Made by a program: the position numbers and the translations under genes. Positions 35,731-48,110 of a stretch of 64,000 nucleotides of DNA are shown one piece after another (position 1 is the first letter of the stretch; each line of letters opens with the position of its first letter). The notes beneath the pieces are model-generated. The model worked only from the letters and a program-made list of their open reading frames with translations, did not search any database and was not told where the DNA came from. Origin of the DNA: Kingdonia uniflora (lineage: Eukaryota; Streptophyta; Magnoliopsida; Ranunculales; Circaeasteraceae). The DNA lies in contig JACGCM010000669.1 in the NCBI GenBank assembly GCA_014058105.1, positions 3,596,001 through 3,660,000 of the forward strand, given 5' to 3'.

Positions 35731-35955
35731 AAACTTGGTATTAGAGCGAGCAAGATTCTGTGGGAATTATTTTTCTTTCTCTCGACAAACAATGGGGAAT
35801 CGTAGAGAATATTTGAATAAAAGATATCGTTTTTATAACTTGCGTTTGTTAATTACTTCTGCGATTCCGCGATTGTAGTTCTTATAAACTTGATACCTGA
35901 GCGAGCAAGATTCTGTGGGAATTATTTTTCTTTCTCTTGACGAACAATGGGGAAG
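35630..35955 (+). repeat. Tandem duplication of LTR end, primer site and leader (~160 bp)
   Basis: The stretch from AATCGTAGAGAATATTTGAA through the primer site to CGACAAACAATGGGG occurs twice in a row. Each copy has its own LTR tail, primer-site-like sequence and leader ATG. The second copy reads TTGATACCTGAGCGAGC at the primer site. Confidence 0.88.
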
Positions 35956-37689
35956 AAGACACCAAAGAAACCTACACAAGGTGAGCGTTTGAAAATGGTA
36001 GAAGAATCTACCACGTTGCTTATGGAGTCTAACAAAGAGCTTATGACGTCGAGCAAGTTAATGTCTAAACAAATCGAGACGATGATGATTGCAGTAATGT
36101 CAATTTCAACAAGAAACTCTATGTCTGATATGAAAAATAGTGACTGGGGAACGGAAATCGAGGGAATTCGTGAGACTTGGAGAGTTCGTCTAGGGGTAGG
36201 GGTAGGGGAAGAGGTGTTGCGATTAGTGGTTTGATGCGAGACGCGCTAAAGGGTGGCGTTAGTCCGACCTGTCCTCAACCATTAAAGATTGTTGGGCGTG
36301 GGCGAAATTCGGTGGTACCAAACAACGAATCCGACGGCAAAGGAGAGGGCACCCTTCTATCATATAGTTTTGCGGGGTTAGATGTCGATGTCGAAAGCGA
36401 GAATAAATTCGTCGATTCGAGGATGAAGGGTTTCTTAACTATCCAAGGAGTAGGGTTTTGGTGAATGGTACGCCGGTGAATCAAGGAACCAGAGATAGGG
36501 TTATTGAGATTCGCGATTTAGGCGAAGAAGCTCACCAAAATCAGCAAGTGGAAGTCGGAGGAGAGGGGGTGCAACATGCTGTGCGTGACATGCGGATCGA
36601 GGAAAGGGGGGCACGTGATCGACGAGTCGCACCCGAACGAGCCGGTCACGTGGGGAAGTCATCCACCGGGGATCAGTTTTTGGGTCCGACCCAAACTTGG
36701 GTCCCGGTGCGGGTGGCTGCCCAAACCCAAACCCTAATATGGGCCAAGTAAACTCGGCAGATCCGATGCCAACAGGGACGTCTTACCGATCGACAACCAA
36801 GCAACAAGGTCTGACCACCTCGATTTCTCAAACGACAATCTCGCCTGTATCTCCGGTCATGGTGACCACAGGGGGATCGTCGACAGCGCCTCCGGTCTCT
36901 TTCTCCGTGTTGATAGCGCAGCCGGTCTCTGTCTCTCTCTCTTTTACGATAACATCTCCGGTCACTCTCTCTGGGCTGACATTGCCCCCGGTCTATCTCA
37001 ATGGGCCAACAATGTCAGTGTTTCAGTCGGCACCAGCGGTAGCGACAACCAATGGGTCTACACCACCAAGAAGGTTTGTCTTACAAGTTCAGCAACGTGA
37101 TTCGGGGCTTAGGTTTGGTAGTGTCGACGGGAATGGTAGTCGGTTTACAGGGAGAATTAGCGGATATTGGAGAATTAACGAATAATAGACAGGATGGCAG
37201 ATATCCGCAGGGGCGCCACCTTATGTGCCCTCTCGACCTCATAGGCCACCAACACTACCACAGGGGGCAAGGTACTCCGGACATGGTACCCCCGTAGAGA
37301 CAGTGGACAAATGGAAATGGGTTTACGACTGATAATAGATATTGGGATGATTCTGATAAGAGGGGATACGGGGACAAGTACGGCTTTCACGATAGGAGTG
37401 GCCAAAGTCGCGGAGTTCACTCGAATAACTTCAAGACGCTTATTCGAAACGAACAAGCAAACCCAGGGATAGGGAGTACCAGATATGGATAGCATCCGCA
37501 TCCGCAGTACGACAAACATGGGTATGGATTCCAGGAGAGTCAGGTAGCAAACGTTATTAGTCCTGCATTCCAAAATTTAAATTTTGAGGTTAAGATTAAT
37601 GTGCCTGAGTTTGATGGAAAGTCGGACACGGATAGTTTTATTGATTGGCTGAACATGGTCGACAAGATTCTTATGTTTAAGAAGTGCAC
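35947..37689 (+). pseudogene. Gag relic, 5' part (copy A)
   Basis: Starts MGKKTPKKPTQGERLKMVEE with a Lys-rich and Met/Ser-rich coiled-coil-like stretch, then changes frame several times. Recognisable later parts are SRGRGRGRGVAISGLM, FAGLDVDVESENKFVDS (36362-36420) and VPEFDGKSDTDSFIDWLNMV (near 37600-37650). The last is the conserved start of the plant retrotransposon gag domain (PF03732-like). Broken by stops and by the LINE inserted after 37689. Confidence 0.75.
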
Positions 37690-40600
37690 AGGGCAACTAG
37701 CAGTCATCTTAGTAGAGAAGTGCTAGAGCTAGATCAGACCATTCACTTATATCTGGGGAATGTCACAGTGTACCTAAAGCTTCAAACATCCCTTTCAGAT
37801 TCCTGAAATCTTGGAGTGAATGGCCAGAGTTTCGGGACCTGGTAGACAGCAGTTGAAGAAAACCGCTAGTTGCTGCTCCAATGTTTACAATAATGCTTAA
37901 ACTGAGAAGGCTGAAGGGAGATATAAAGCAGTGGAAAGTGCAGAATGTAGAGAAGGTGCAGCACCGAAAAAAAGTCCTCGAAAGGGATATGCTTCAAGCT
38001 CAAGTTCAGATGGAAGCAGACCACACAAATGATCAAATCTATTGAGATATCCAACTATTAGAGAAAGCACTATCAGAAATGGAAATAGCAGAGGAAATGA
38101 ATTGGTGACAAAAATCCAGAATGAAGTGGCTACACTCTGGGGACAGGAACACGTCCTTTTTTCATTCTACAACAGCTAGCAGAAATGCAAAAGCCTTAAT
38201 TACTGAGATAAAGGGCAAGGATGGGCTAGATATTAAAGATCAAGTACAGATAAAGGAATATGTAGTGCATTACTACAAAGCTAAATTCTCTGAGCAAGCG
38301 GTTATAGCAGCCCCAGAGTTATTTGACAATATGCCTAGGAGAGTGACAAATGATGAAAATGCCAGTTTATCCTAGAGCCCAGAAAAGGAAGAGATACATG
38401 CAGCTGTTTTTGCACTTAATGGGGAGAGTTCACCAGGCCCAGGCCCAGGCCCAGATGGGTTCTCAGGTGACTTCTTCGGAATTTATTGGGATATAATTGC
38501 AGAAGACATTTGTAAAGGTATCACTTCCTTCTTTAAAGAAGGGGAACTGCCAGTCAGCTTTAACTCCAACCTGATAGTGCTTATACCAAAAATCTAAAAC
38601 CCTGCACTATAAAGCACTACAGACCCATTTGCTTGAGTAACTTTGTGATTAAAATAATCATAAAGATTATGGCTACCAGATTATCACCAGTTGCTGCTAG
38701 AGTGGTCTCTCAGAATCAGAGTGCATTTATAAAGAACAGAAACATCCATAACAATGTTTGTATGGCCTCAGAAATGATAAATGAGATGGATGTAAAGAGA
38801 AAAGGAGGAAATGTGGGGTTAAAACTCGATATCTCTCAAGCTTATGATACATTAAGTTGGGAGTATCTATTTTTAGCTCTTGAAGCTTTTAGGGTAGATC
38901 AGACTTATACCAGCTGGATCAGGAATGTTATTAGCAGTGGCATGATATCAATATTAGTTAATGGCAGTCCTACAGGTTATTTTGAAGCAAAGAGAGGCCT
39001 CAAGCTGGGAGATCCTCTATCCCCCCTACTTTTTGCACTGGCAGAGGGTATTAACCTGCAGCATCTTCGAGATACAAACAAGATACAACCTATGGTCTCT
39101 ATAAAGCAATTCTCAGCTCCAACCCACTTATTCTTTGCGGATGATATATTCCTATTTGTTAATGGGGATATAAGGTGTCTCAACAACTAAAGCGAGTCCT
39201 TAGTACATATTAACAAGCATCTGATCAACTATTAAGTCAGGAGAAAAGCAAGATCTTCGTGGGCAGTGTAGCTTGTACGAGAAGAAGAATTGTCTCACAA
39301 GTGTTTGGGTTCACTGAAGGTAAGCTTCCAGAATACTACTTGGGCATTCCTTTCATTCAGGGAAGGGTAAAGAAAAGAGTCATTCGGCCTCTGGTTGAAA
39401 ACATTAGAAGGAGAGCTAATAGCTGGGTAGGACAACTTCTATCATTTCAGGGTAGAGTGACTCTTGCAAAGTCCGTACTTAATAGTATGACAATTTACAA
39501 CATGGCTGTTTACAAATGGCCCCAAAGCCTTATCCAAGAAGGAGATAGAATTTTAAGAAATTTTATATGGACCGGAAATCCTACACAAAGAAAAGGAATC
39601 ACTTTGAAGTGGGAAAAGGTCTGTAAACCTAGAAAAGAGGGAGGTCTTGGAATAAGGGGTTTAAGAGAAGTTAACCAAGCTATGTTGTGTAAACTCTACT
39701 GGATTAAACCGAGGGTAAAAAGGATTGGGCTCAATTCATGAAGGCTAAGTTTACAAACAAAGACGGTGATACTATACAATACTACAAGAAGTCAACTGTT
39801 TGGGGAGGCATTAAAATTGTAGCAGAGATAACAAGACCTCACATTGGCTGGCTGATAGGAGATGGTACCAAAATTGATTTCTGGAGAGACACATGGGCAA
39901 CCAGTATTCCTCTCAGAGAATATATTGACCTTCCTAGGCATCTATGGAAGAGATGCAAAGCTAAACTTGGAGACTTCATTAACAGCTCTGGTTGGAATAT
40001 TCCCATGACATCATGCTGCAACTTATGGCTCTGGGAATTAACATACACAACATACACTGCAACCCAGAACAAGAAGATAACCAGATTTGGAAGGAAGACC
40101 TGCATGGAGACTTTAGTGTAAAATCTGCTTTTGAGACACTTAAGGAAAAAGGAAAATACTGCACGGTGGTGGAAATATGTTTGAATAGTAGTCTCCACCC
40201 AAGAACTAGTGGTTTTGCCTGGAGGCTTCTCAACAGAATACTACCCTTAGACTCATTGGTAAAGAAAAAGGGAGTGATTATGGCTTCAATCTGCTCAGTT
40301 TGTTATGAAGAAGAAGAAGAGAAGCATCACATCTTTCTTTACTGTCCATATGCCTCAGAGATCTGGCGGTGGGCAACTAAAACATTTTAGTTTCCTCCTA
40401 TTACAGGTAATGACTCTTGGAAAACCATCCTGGAGAGAAGCACGAAGAGTAGTACATACATTAAAGATCTTTGGGTGGCAACAATATTTGCCATTTGTAG
40501 CAGAATTTGGAAGAGGAGAAATAATCTCAGGTTTAAAGGCAAAGCCACAACAGTCCAGCACTTCAAAGATTCTATTATAGGTGACATTGCAGATTCAGCT

Positions 40601-41396
40601 CAACTCTCAAAGAGCACAATGTTCAACACAGTTCAGGAATTAGAGATAATCAAACTCCTTCAAGTACAGTGCAGACACAGGAATGGACCCACTATCACGA
40701 GTAGCTCCTGGATATTGCCTCAGGAGGGAGAGGTTAAGCTATGTTGTGATGGATCCTCACTAGGGAATCCAGGCAGTTCAGGGGTGGGTATTACTTTTAG
40801 AGACTACACAGGAGCAATACTTAGAACCTATAGTAAATCAGTGGGAAGCACAACCAATTACATGGCTGAGATCCTAGCAATTATCAATGGCTAGAACAAG
40901 CACTTAACAAGGGATGGACTAGGCTTTGGGTGATATCAGATTCCTCAACAGCTATACAGGCCTTCAAACTTAATAAGATCCCTTGGATGTACCAGACCTT
41001 TTGGATCACTCTCAAAGCAAGGGTAGATCTTATAAGATTTAGCTCAGTTTGGAGGGAGACAAATTTTTCAGCAGATACTCTGGCAAAAAGATCTTTTGGA
41101 GCAGCTCATCCATTTGAAGAATGGTGCTATGGAAGACCTGATTTCCTACATAATATAGAAAACCAGTTCACTGAATACTTTAGATTCCAGCCTTAGTTCC
41201 TCTTTCATTTGTATAGGCTGAAGGGAAGCATGTTTCTCTTCAGCAACTCTTTTACTTTTTAAGAGCTTCCTTGATATGCTAGTCACAAACCAACCGAGGT
41301 TTGCCCCTAGTTGGGAAAGACTGAGAATGCCTAGGTCCTACTTTTGTAATTTTGAATTATTCCTTAATATTCTCTAAACATTTTGCAAAAAAATGG
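37690..41396 (+). mobile_element. L1-type LINE with RNase H, 5'-truncated and inactivated
   Basis: Inserted in the gag of copy A. Order: end of the endonuclease region (FRFLKSWSEWPEF near 37800), linker ending WLHSGDRNTSFFHSTTASR (38124-38180), RT pieces QNQSAFIKNRNI, KLDISQAYDTLSWEYL and FFADDIFLF (38700-39160), the GIPF..GRVTLAKSVLNSM region (39340-39490), zf-RVT (FAWRLLNRILPLDSL, CSVC..HHIFLYC, 40215-40350), and an RNase H domain (CCDGSSLGNPGSSGVGI, then ISDSSTA, 40742-41090). RNase H after RT is typical of many plant L1 elements. Stops at several places (for example after NENASLS, and in the RNase H between ING and ALNKG) kill it. It ends in a short A-run near 41390, and gag sequence resumes directly after. 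Confidence 0.88.
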
Positions 41397-42076
41397 GTTA
41401 CGCTTTAAACTGGTGGGAAAGTGTCCAACAAATGTACGCATTCATGGGAGAGGAATATGTCACAGACTGGGAAGTTATGCAAGGAGAAATGAGGGTCCAT
41501 TTTATTCCTAGTACATACGAGGAGGAAAGTTTTGCAAAACTCTAAACATTGCGACAGTCCAGGAATCAGTAAGTGGATGATTATGCTAGTGATTTATATA
41601 TGTTATCTTCGCGGTTTATCTTGTCAGAATCGGAAGCACAACGTTTAGTCGGTTTCGTTTGGGGTTGACAAAGTGGATTCAGGATGAGATGGTTTTGTTC
41701 TCGCCTCAGTCACTTCTGAGATAGTGGAGATGGCTCGTCGGGTAGAAACCAAGTTAAAGCCATATGGGTTTTCGTCATTTACAGTGTCAGCACTAGCTAC
41801 AATATCAACAACTCCAGCAACTTTTATAAGGACAACAAAACCAACTGGTGCGGCTAGCACAACTATTTGCTATAATTATGGGAAAACATGGCATATGATG
41901 AGGGAATGACCCAATCTGAGGAAACCCATGGCACTTTTGTCACAGCATCTTCATGATCATATCTACGAGGTACTTGAGCAGTTGCTAAGCGAAGACTACA
42001 GTGATGCATGCAGAGGTTGCCATTGTTGACCTTTCTCCATGAATTCGTGGTCAAATTCTTCTCAGAGGGGGAGAGT
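41397..42076 (+). pseudogene. Gag relic, 3' part (copy A)
   Basis: Resumes after the LINE with ALNWWESVQQMYAFMGEEY and VTDWEVMQGEMRVHFIPSTY, then VDDYASDLYMLSSRF, SESEAQRLV, and a decayed zinc knuckle CYNYGKTWHMMRE where CxxCxxxxHxxxxC is expected. It ends just before the purine tract. No pol follows. Confidence 0.8.
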
Positions 42077-42431
42077 TGATAGGTCGTGGTTGGTCCTCGC
42101 CTACTCGACTTCGACCTGTGCACATTGTTTTGGGCGGTCTCTAGTAGTTTTTATTTATCACAATATTTTAAGTATTTTATTTTATTTAGAGAATCCTTGA
42201 ATTAAGGGATTACTTTTAGTAGTTTCTTATTTTGTGGGAAGAGTGGAGAGAGGTGGGAGATCTCCTAGATATAGGTTGATCTTGGGGAAAGAGATAGTTA
42301 GTGTTGAGTTTTGAGAGAAAAGAAAACCATAGTCGGGTATGGAGAGCTTGTAATTGTAGAGAATATTTGAATAAAAGAGATTGTTTTTATAACTTGCGTT
42401 TGTTAATTGCTTCTGTGATTATAGTTCTTAT
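42077..42431 (+). repeat. 3' LTR of gag-only copy A
   Basis: Begins TGATAGGTCGTGGTTGG straight after the purine tract AGAGGGGGAGAGT; ends GTTCTTAT followed by AATAA. Confidence 0.88.
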
Positions 42432-44980
42432 AATAAAGTAACATAAGTTGACTCAGCATAATTCCTAAGGTAACTTAAGTGAGCTTGACAAATGTTAATC
42501 TTCAGTTAAGCTAAAATCACTACAACCTCACATAAAGGTATAGTTACTTGAGTTAGATTCTTTCTACATCTATGAAATTGATGTAATATTGACCATAAAT
42601 GGTTAACTGCAATTCATCATTTATATAGATGATTACTTGACTTGTAGTAAATTATAACTTGAGAGGTTGGGGAGAGGTAAAAGCTAGGGAAGCATGAGAT
42701 ATAGATATGCTTAAGAAATGCTAAAGGTGTGAACTAGGTTAAAATCAATTTTTTTGAAGGTATAAAAATCAATTTTTGATGATTGGGGAACATAATATGA
42801 TTCACATGAGTTCCAGAAACTTTATTAGTCCTTATGTTACATGTGGAGAGTACAGCTCCATATTCTCATGAATCGAATAGTAAAGATAAATATAAGAACT
42901 ATTGAGTTCATGGTTGTTTTACTACATTGGTATGGAACACCATGTTTTGAGCCGGATGCCTCAAGTGGTGTTAAACATGAAAAGAATTCTCCTTTACTCT
43001 TTTGAGGCTAGTGGAAGAATGCTATATGGAGAGCTCTGTGATATTATGTACTGGACATGGAGGGTGTACTCGATTCCTCCTTTTAGTGTTTTCTCTTTTG
43101 TTGATTTTTTTTTTTTCGTTTAGTGCGTTGTAACTCCTTTCCTTTGTCTGCTGGTCTCTTGATAATTCTGCAAAGAGCCTCCACTAGCCCTACGAAAAGG
43201 AAAAGAGACAGTCAGACACCTTCACTACTGCCCCTCATACTCGTTAAGTACCATTCTAGGCTGTTTGCTGAGAAAGCAAAGGAAAAGTCATTTGTTAGCC
43301 TACCCTAGTTATTAGTCTTCAGAGCTCAACCATTGAAAACCATCTAAACCTAAAGTTTATTCCCCACTATACTCCGAATTGGCTCGATATCTTCCTCTTT
43401 CCCAGTTAATCTCCCCATCTGTGCCCCATCCTCAAAGATTATGCTAAGTTCCAAACCATCAGTTTTTGCCTGATAATGTAGCAGTCCCGCGAATGCAGCC
43501 TAGTATAAAACTTCATTCCTTCTTTTCTGGCTTCTTCTTCATTTTCCATCATTTAACCATTCTCTTCGTTATTAGCTATTGAAAATTTACCTTCAAACAT
43601 TTTGACGTGGCTACTTCTGCCATCCTTTAGCCCTCATTCTCCTTTTTGTTTGAATTATGATTTATATGCAGCAAAACAATTTTTTGCGTCCCAGCATATC
43701 CTAGCTGCTCAAAATGTTTCTTTGTGATTTCCGCGATTGATTTCTCCCTGAAATTTCTTCAAATCTAAATATAAAATATGCTGATTGTTTTTGCAATTTC
43801 TAGTGTTTATATTCACGGTATAGTTATCATTCAAATCTATTTCTAAAAGCGATTCAGTATTTCTGAATTCAGAATTTTGCTTGATTGGGTTGTTTCGATT
43901 AAGGGTATTATGAGTTGATCAATGGGAGAATCGAATTGGGTTTTCAACATCTGTCATCGAACATCTTTGTGTCTGAGTTGTTTTGTAGCTCTCTTTGCTG
44001 TTGTTTCGGTTATAACTTATAAGTTCTCACTCTGTATCTGATTTGACTGCTGCAAATCTATACTGCTCCGAAGCTGATTGTACCAGGGCTTATACTGGTT
44101 TGGGGATATTTTGATAGGAGAAGACATCAATTTGAGTTGGGTTTATTTGGATAAGAATAAATTCCAAACAGGTTGGAATTCTCGCCATTTATGGACCCTA
44201 ACCTGGTTCGGGAATTTCTGAAGGTTTGTTGATTGCTTATGAAGTTATGTGATGGTGCAGCAGTTGTTTAGTAGTAAAAATTGGTCTTGAATTGGTGATT
44301 TGTGGACTTAGAATAAGTTTTTTGGTCGTGCAGCAGCTATTTTATGGTGTTTTGCTGGTAACTTAATCTCTAGATTGGAATTAAGAATTTTGAATTCAGA
44401 CACTGGGAGCGATTTAATAGTTGTTTAACTTCTGCATCCCATCATTCATCATCTGTTCGAGCGTTTGCTACAAGGTATTGGGTTCTTAATAGTTCAGGGT
44501 TATGCAAATGAGTTATAAAAATTTGATTAGGTGAAGAATCAACATGGATCTCTATTGAGTAGTAGACAGGATGGGTTGCGATTTCAGCTGGGAAATCTCA
44601 ACTTGAGTGGCAAGCAAAGAAATTATTTGGTTGGGTTCTTGGTGGTGATTTAGTTTGGTTTGGGTGCAAATCTTGATGTGGATCTAATTTGTTTGTGGTT
44701 TCTGCTGATTCGGTATATAGGTCTATCTAGAGTTGATTTTGGTTTTGATTTGGGGATTTTAAAATTCTCGATTGGGTTGATTTCTGAATATGCCAAAAAT
44801 ATATTTGACTGAGTATATATGCATTACTGTTTCGGATGCTGATTTGGGATTCATATTTGACTGGGTTTATCGGTTATGATTTGGAGGAATTTCGCAGTTA
44901 CTTTTCATCTGCTAGGATCTTGTGGTTTGTTTGGCATTATTTTGGATTTAACGGTTCATTCTGTGTAGGATCTAGCGGTT
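42432..44980. other. Spacer between two LTR elements, no gene recognised
   Basis: About 2.5 kb of T-rich DNA. No protein family was recognised on either strand. The part from about 44400 shares short repeated phrases (AGGAT..TAGCGGTTAGTT) with 50880-50990, showing that the two flanks of copy B were once continuous. Confidence 0.5.
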
Positions 44981-44994
44981 AGTTTATGATATTA

Positions 44995-45324
44995 ATAATG
45001 TAAGCGGAAGCAATCACGATCATAAAGAAAAGTAATAGATCTCTTTATTTAATTTCCCTCAAGAATCTCTCGACAATTCTCTCATAATCTCATAATCTCA
45101 TAATCTCTCTCTCTCTCTTTCTCACCAAAACAACCTAAAAGACCCTAAGGCTCAACTCTTTAAATATATGGAGAAGAGTTTCCTTTTCTCTCCTACAATT
45201 TATCCCACTGCTAATTATCCTCTAATTATAAGAATAAAAGTATAAAATAAAAATAGCAACTCCTAAAAACGGAAGTGGGCACAACGGCATTGGAAATGAC
45301 CCTGCCCACGATGGTGCTCCATCA
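44995..45324 (-). repeat. 3' LTR of gag-only copy B
   Basis: Plus-strand ATAATGTAAGCGGAAGCAAT to GGTGCTCCATCA. It aligns with 50513-50831 over its length with substitutions and small indels. Confidence 0.82.
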
Positions 45325-45358
45325 AATCTCCCCTTTTAGGAAAAAACCGACCACGGAT

Positions 45359-46150
45359 TTAAGGGGAAGGATAGGCCTCTATCGACTCTGCAACCTCAAT
45401 CTTCAGCCCCTCGTCATCCAAAATCTGCTCGATTGCCTCTGGAACGTGATCTCGCAGTTTCTCAGTAATTAATATCACGTATTTTTTTACATTCGGACAA
45501 TTGTGAAGCATGTTTCCTGTTTTACCACACTCGAAATACTGGACCCCACTCTCAGTCCCCATAGACCGTGTCACTGCTGTCGTAGTACGAGTAGGTGTCG
45601 TAATAGGATTCGTTGTCCTGAACTTGCGCTCTGCACGCTTGGCCATCTCGGCTGCCTTTGTTATGGCATAAACATTCACCATTGCCAGCTCATCCTGGAT
45701 CTTCTTAGTTAGATCGGTTTTAAAACGACTAACTTTTTGTGCCTTCGTCTCAAATGTAACGACTTTGTAGGAATAAAGATAAAATCCATTGGCATACTCA
45801 TCTACCATCTTTAACTTTTGTCTCAAACCCTGAAGTTTTGTAACACTGGCATCCTCATAGGAACTTTGAATAAACCTCTAATCCAGTTCTCGCTGCATAT
45901 AAGCCCAGCCAGTAATGTACCAATATTTAGTATTCATCCGCATCTTTTACAAATTTTCCCGTCAATTTAGTCCATATTCAGCTAACTTTGTTTCAATAAG
46001 AATTACTGATTTGGGATCCCCATGGCGTTTATACGCCAAAATTTTGTTGACCCGGTTGAGCCAATCCCTGAAGGCATACATCAACCGTTTCGTCAAATTC
46101 CGAAATGCTCAGCTTCACCTCTTGTCCCACATTTCTAAGTGCTAAAATAA
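45359..46150 (-). pseudogene. Gag relic (copy B)
   Basis: Minus strand. An open frame of 155 codons (45826-45359) reads RQKLKMVDEYANGFYLYS then IQDELAMVNVYAITKAAEMA and ends with a zinc knuckle-like YFECGKTGNMLHNCP. Upstream, in broken frames (about 46080-45850), are DWLNRVNKILAY, YITGWAYMQREL and SSYEDASVTKLQGL. This is the conserved gag domain of plant LTR elements, the same family as copy A. Stops at several positions; not followed by protease or RT. Confidence 0.8.
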
Positions 46151-46710
46151 GAGCATTAGTGATTTGATTGCCTTGATGTTGTGCTTTAAACATCGACCCC
46201 CAATTTTTAAATCACTACGAAATTCGTCGTTGCCGGTAGGTGGTGCAAAATTATTTGGGTGCACACCACGTCCCCGCCCTCTCCTCATAAGGAGGCACGT
46301 ACCGTTCTGCATAACCCTTCCATATGGTGTTACCAATCTCGAAACTTGATTGTCGCTGCTGGGGTGGTGGACCATGTGCTCGTGGTGGAATATATGCCGT
46401 TGCGGTGGCTGAAAGGGGTTGGTTTTGTACCTCGTAGGTCGGCGCAAAATATTATTGCCCCCAATATTTTTTGTGTTTTCTTTGTGTTGTGCCTGTTGTC
46501 TCTGTGCCTGAATCGACAGTAGAACCTGTGGCTGGATTGATGGCGATGTTCGAGTCTCCCCTGTACAGTCATAGATTCGACCTGGGCCTGGTTAGGCCTG
46601 GCGAACTGTAGGAGTCGGCCCCATATCAGATTCCCTTCCCGAGTTTGAGTGTACATGTGGAGCTTGGTTCGCATGATCCCATCTACTCAGACTCGGGTCT
46701 TGTAATGCCT
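46151..46710 (-). pseudogene. Gag amino-terminal region relic (copy B), up to the hAT insertion
   Basis: Minus-strand frames include MRRGRGRGVHPNNFAPPTGN (near 46290-46240) and Gln/Arg/His-rich stretches near 46500-46330. The RGVHPNNF phrase corresponds to RGVHSNNF of copy A (near 37410). Confidence 0.6.
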
Positions 46711-47080
46711 GCAGTATCTAGGGGTGAGCATGGGTCAGTTTTGGTATAAAACCAAAACCGAAACCGAAAACTTCGGTTCCTAAAACAGAAACCGAAGCCG
46801 ACCACACTATAAACCGAACCGAAATAAATAGGAGGAACCGAAAACGAACCGAAAAATAGATCGGTTTGGTTCGGTTTCTCGGTTTGTATTCCATTAAAAC
46901 GTGTAAATTTGTTGTTTAAGCCAAACATTTACTTTATAATACTATATTTTGGTATTTTAATACATGAAAAATATATAGAGTAATGAAGGGTTAAGCTACA
47001 TTTAGAGTTTTGTTCGGTTCGGTTTTTGTCGGTTCCTCTTATGGAGAAACCGAAACTAAATCCTTTCGGTTCTTTGATTT

Positions 47081-48110
47081 TGTTGGGGTGAACGTACGGA
47101 ATACATCCCCGTGCGCAATTTGGTTTTATCCGTTATCTTCATGGCATACAAATAATCAACTAAGAAACATAGACACAATAATTCATGCACACATAACACA
47201 ATATTTACCAGAGGTTCACCCTAAGGCTATTCCCCACCACCAAGTTAGAAATCCACTATGTATCCAAGTTCAATTACAAGCCCTCAAGAGATTCCAACGA
47301 ATATGGAATTCTTTAATCTCATAATACCCTCGCATAAATTTACAAGAGAAAAAGAAAGCAAGAGATCCATCAAGAACCCGAAGATTACCTCAACAAAGAC
47401 CATGTTGCATACCTTCTTCTTGAAACCCTTCAATCTTCTCTCTTCATTGATTTCTCATCTTGGCAACCAAGAGGTACTTCCCCTCTCACCATCAAATCCC
47501 AAGAACACCCTCCACCGTCTTCCTTGTAAAGACCAACTCTTTACAAGGTTTGTCATAGAGGCTACATCTCTTCTAGATTTTAAGTTTCTTTCTCACAAAG
47601 ACTTTAAACTCACACTCTATATTTATAGACTCTCTATTAGGTCATCAGCGAAGTACGCATCACGAGACAAATCATCGCCTCCAAAACGAACTTACAAAAC
47701 AACCTACGCGGTTTTCGTTCGAACGACTTCAACGGAACCAAGTTTCTAACCTAGAAACAAGCCTTTTCGTTCGAACGACTTTATGTATCGTTCGAACAAC
47801 TTCCTTTGTTTTTGAGCCGTAACCAGGCCTGGCCATAAGGGTGTGCGACGACACAGGCCCAAAAAAAAAATGCCTTGGCCAAAAAAAAAAAAAAATTTAT
47901 ATTAAACCCAACTCATTTTAGATTTGACAACATCACCAAACCCATTATACAAGGCCCACAAACCAAATACCCAACTTCTCAAAACAAGGCCTAGTAATGC
48001 AAAAAAAATAAAATCTATAAACTAAATTTTTTTTATAGTGAAAAAGGCCCAATTTTTTTACTGCACAGGGCCTTATAAAAGCCAGGGCCGACCCTGCCCG
48101 TAACCTAACA
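47081..48110 (-). repeat. 3' LTR (with MITE inserted)
   Basis: TGTTGGGGTGAACG to TAACCTAACA on the plus strand; interrupted at 47824-48096. Confidence 0.85.
47824..48096. mobile_element. 273-bp hAT-type MITE in the LTR
   Basis: Begins CAGGCCTGGCC and ends GGGCCGACCCTG, giving imperfect inverted termini. Flanking 8-mers GCCGTAAC (47816-47823) and CCCGTAAC (48097-48104) match at 7 of 8. The other LTR copy (near 49786) lacks the insert, proving the insertion. The interior is A-rich and non-coding. Confidence 0.9.

Larger units (their letters stand above)
35375..42431 (+). mobile_element. Gag-only LTR retrotransposon (copy A), split by a LINE
   Basis: LTRs of ~356 bp at 35375-35730 and 42077-42431 flank a primer-site-like TTGGTATTAGAGCGAG (35736 on), a gag relic and a purine tract AGAGGGGGAGAGT. 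Outside the LTRs lies AATAA (or ATAAT; the junction is ambiguous) on both sides. After removing the LINE at about 37690-41396 the element is about 3.35 kb and encodes only gag, with no protease, RT, RNase H or integrase. That is the organisation of TR-GAG non-autonomous elements. It is related to copy B at 44986-50831 through gag and the GLDVDVES..KFVDS segment. The gag has many stops. Confidence 0.85.

Noticed and set aside
36697..37185. 162-codon Ser/Thr/Pro-rich frame in gag-only copy A as a separate gene
   Set aside because: It lies within the element, beside frame-shifted gag pieces; low-complexity content gives no independent support.
42432..44980. Possible host gene leader between the two LTR elements
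   Set aside because: T-rich sequence looks leader-like in places, but no coding exon or splice structure follows.
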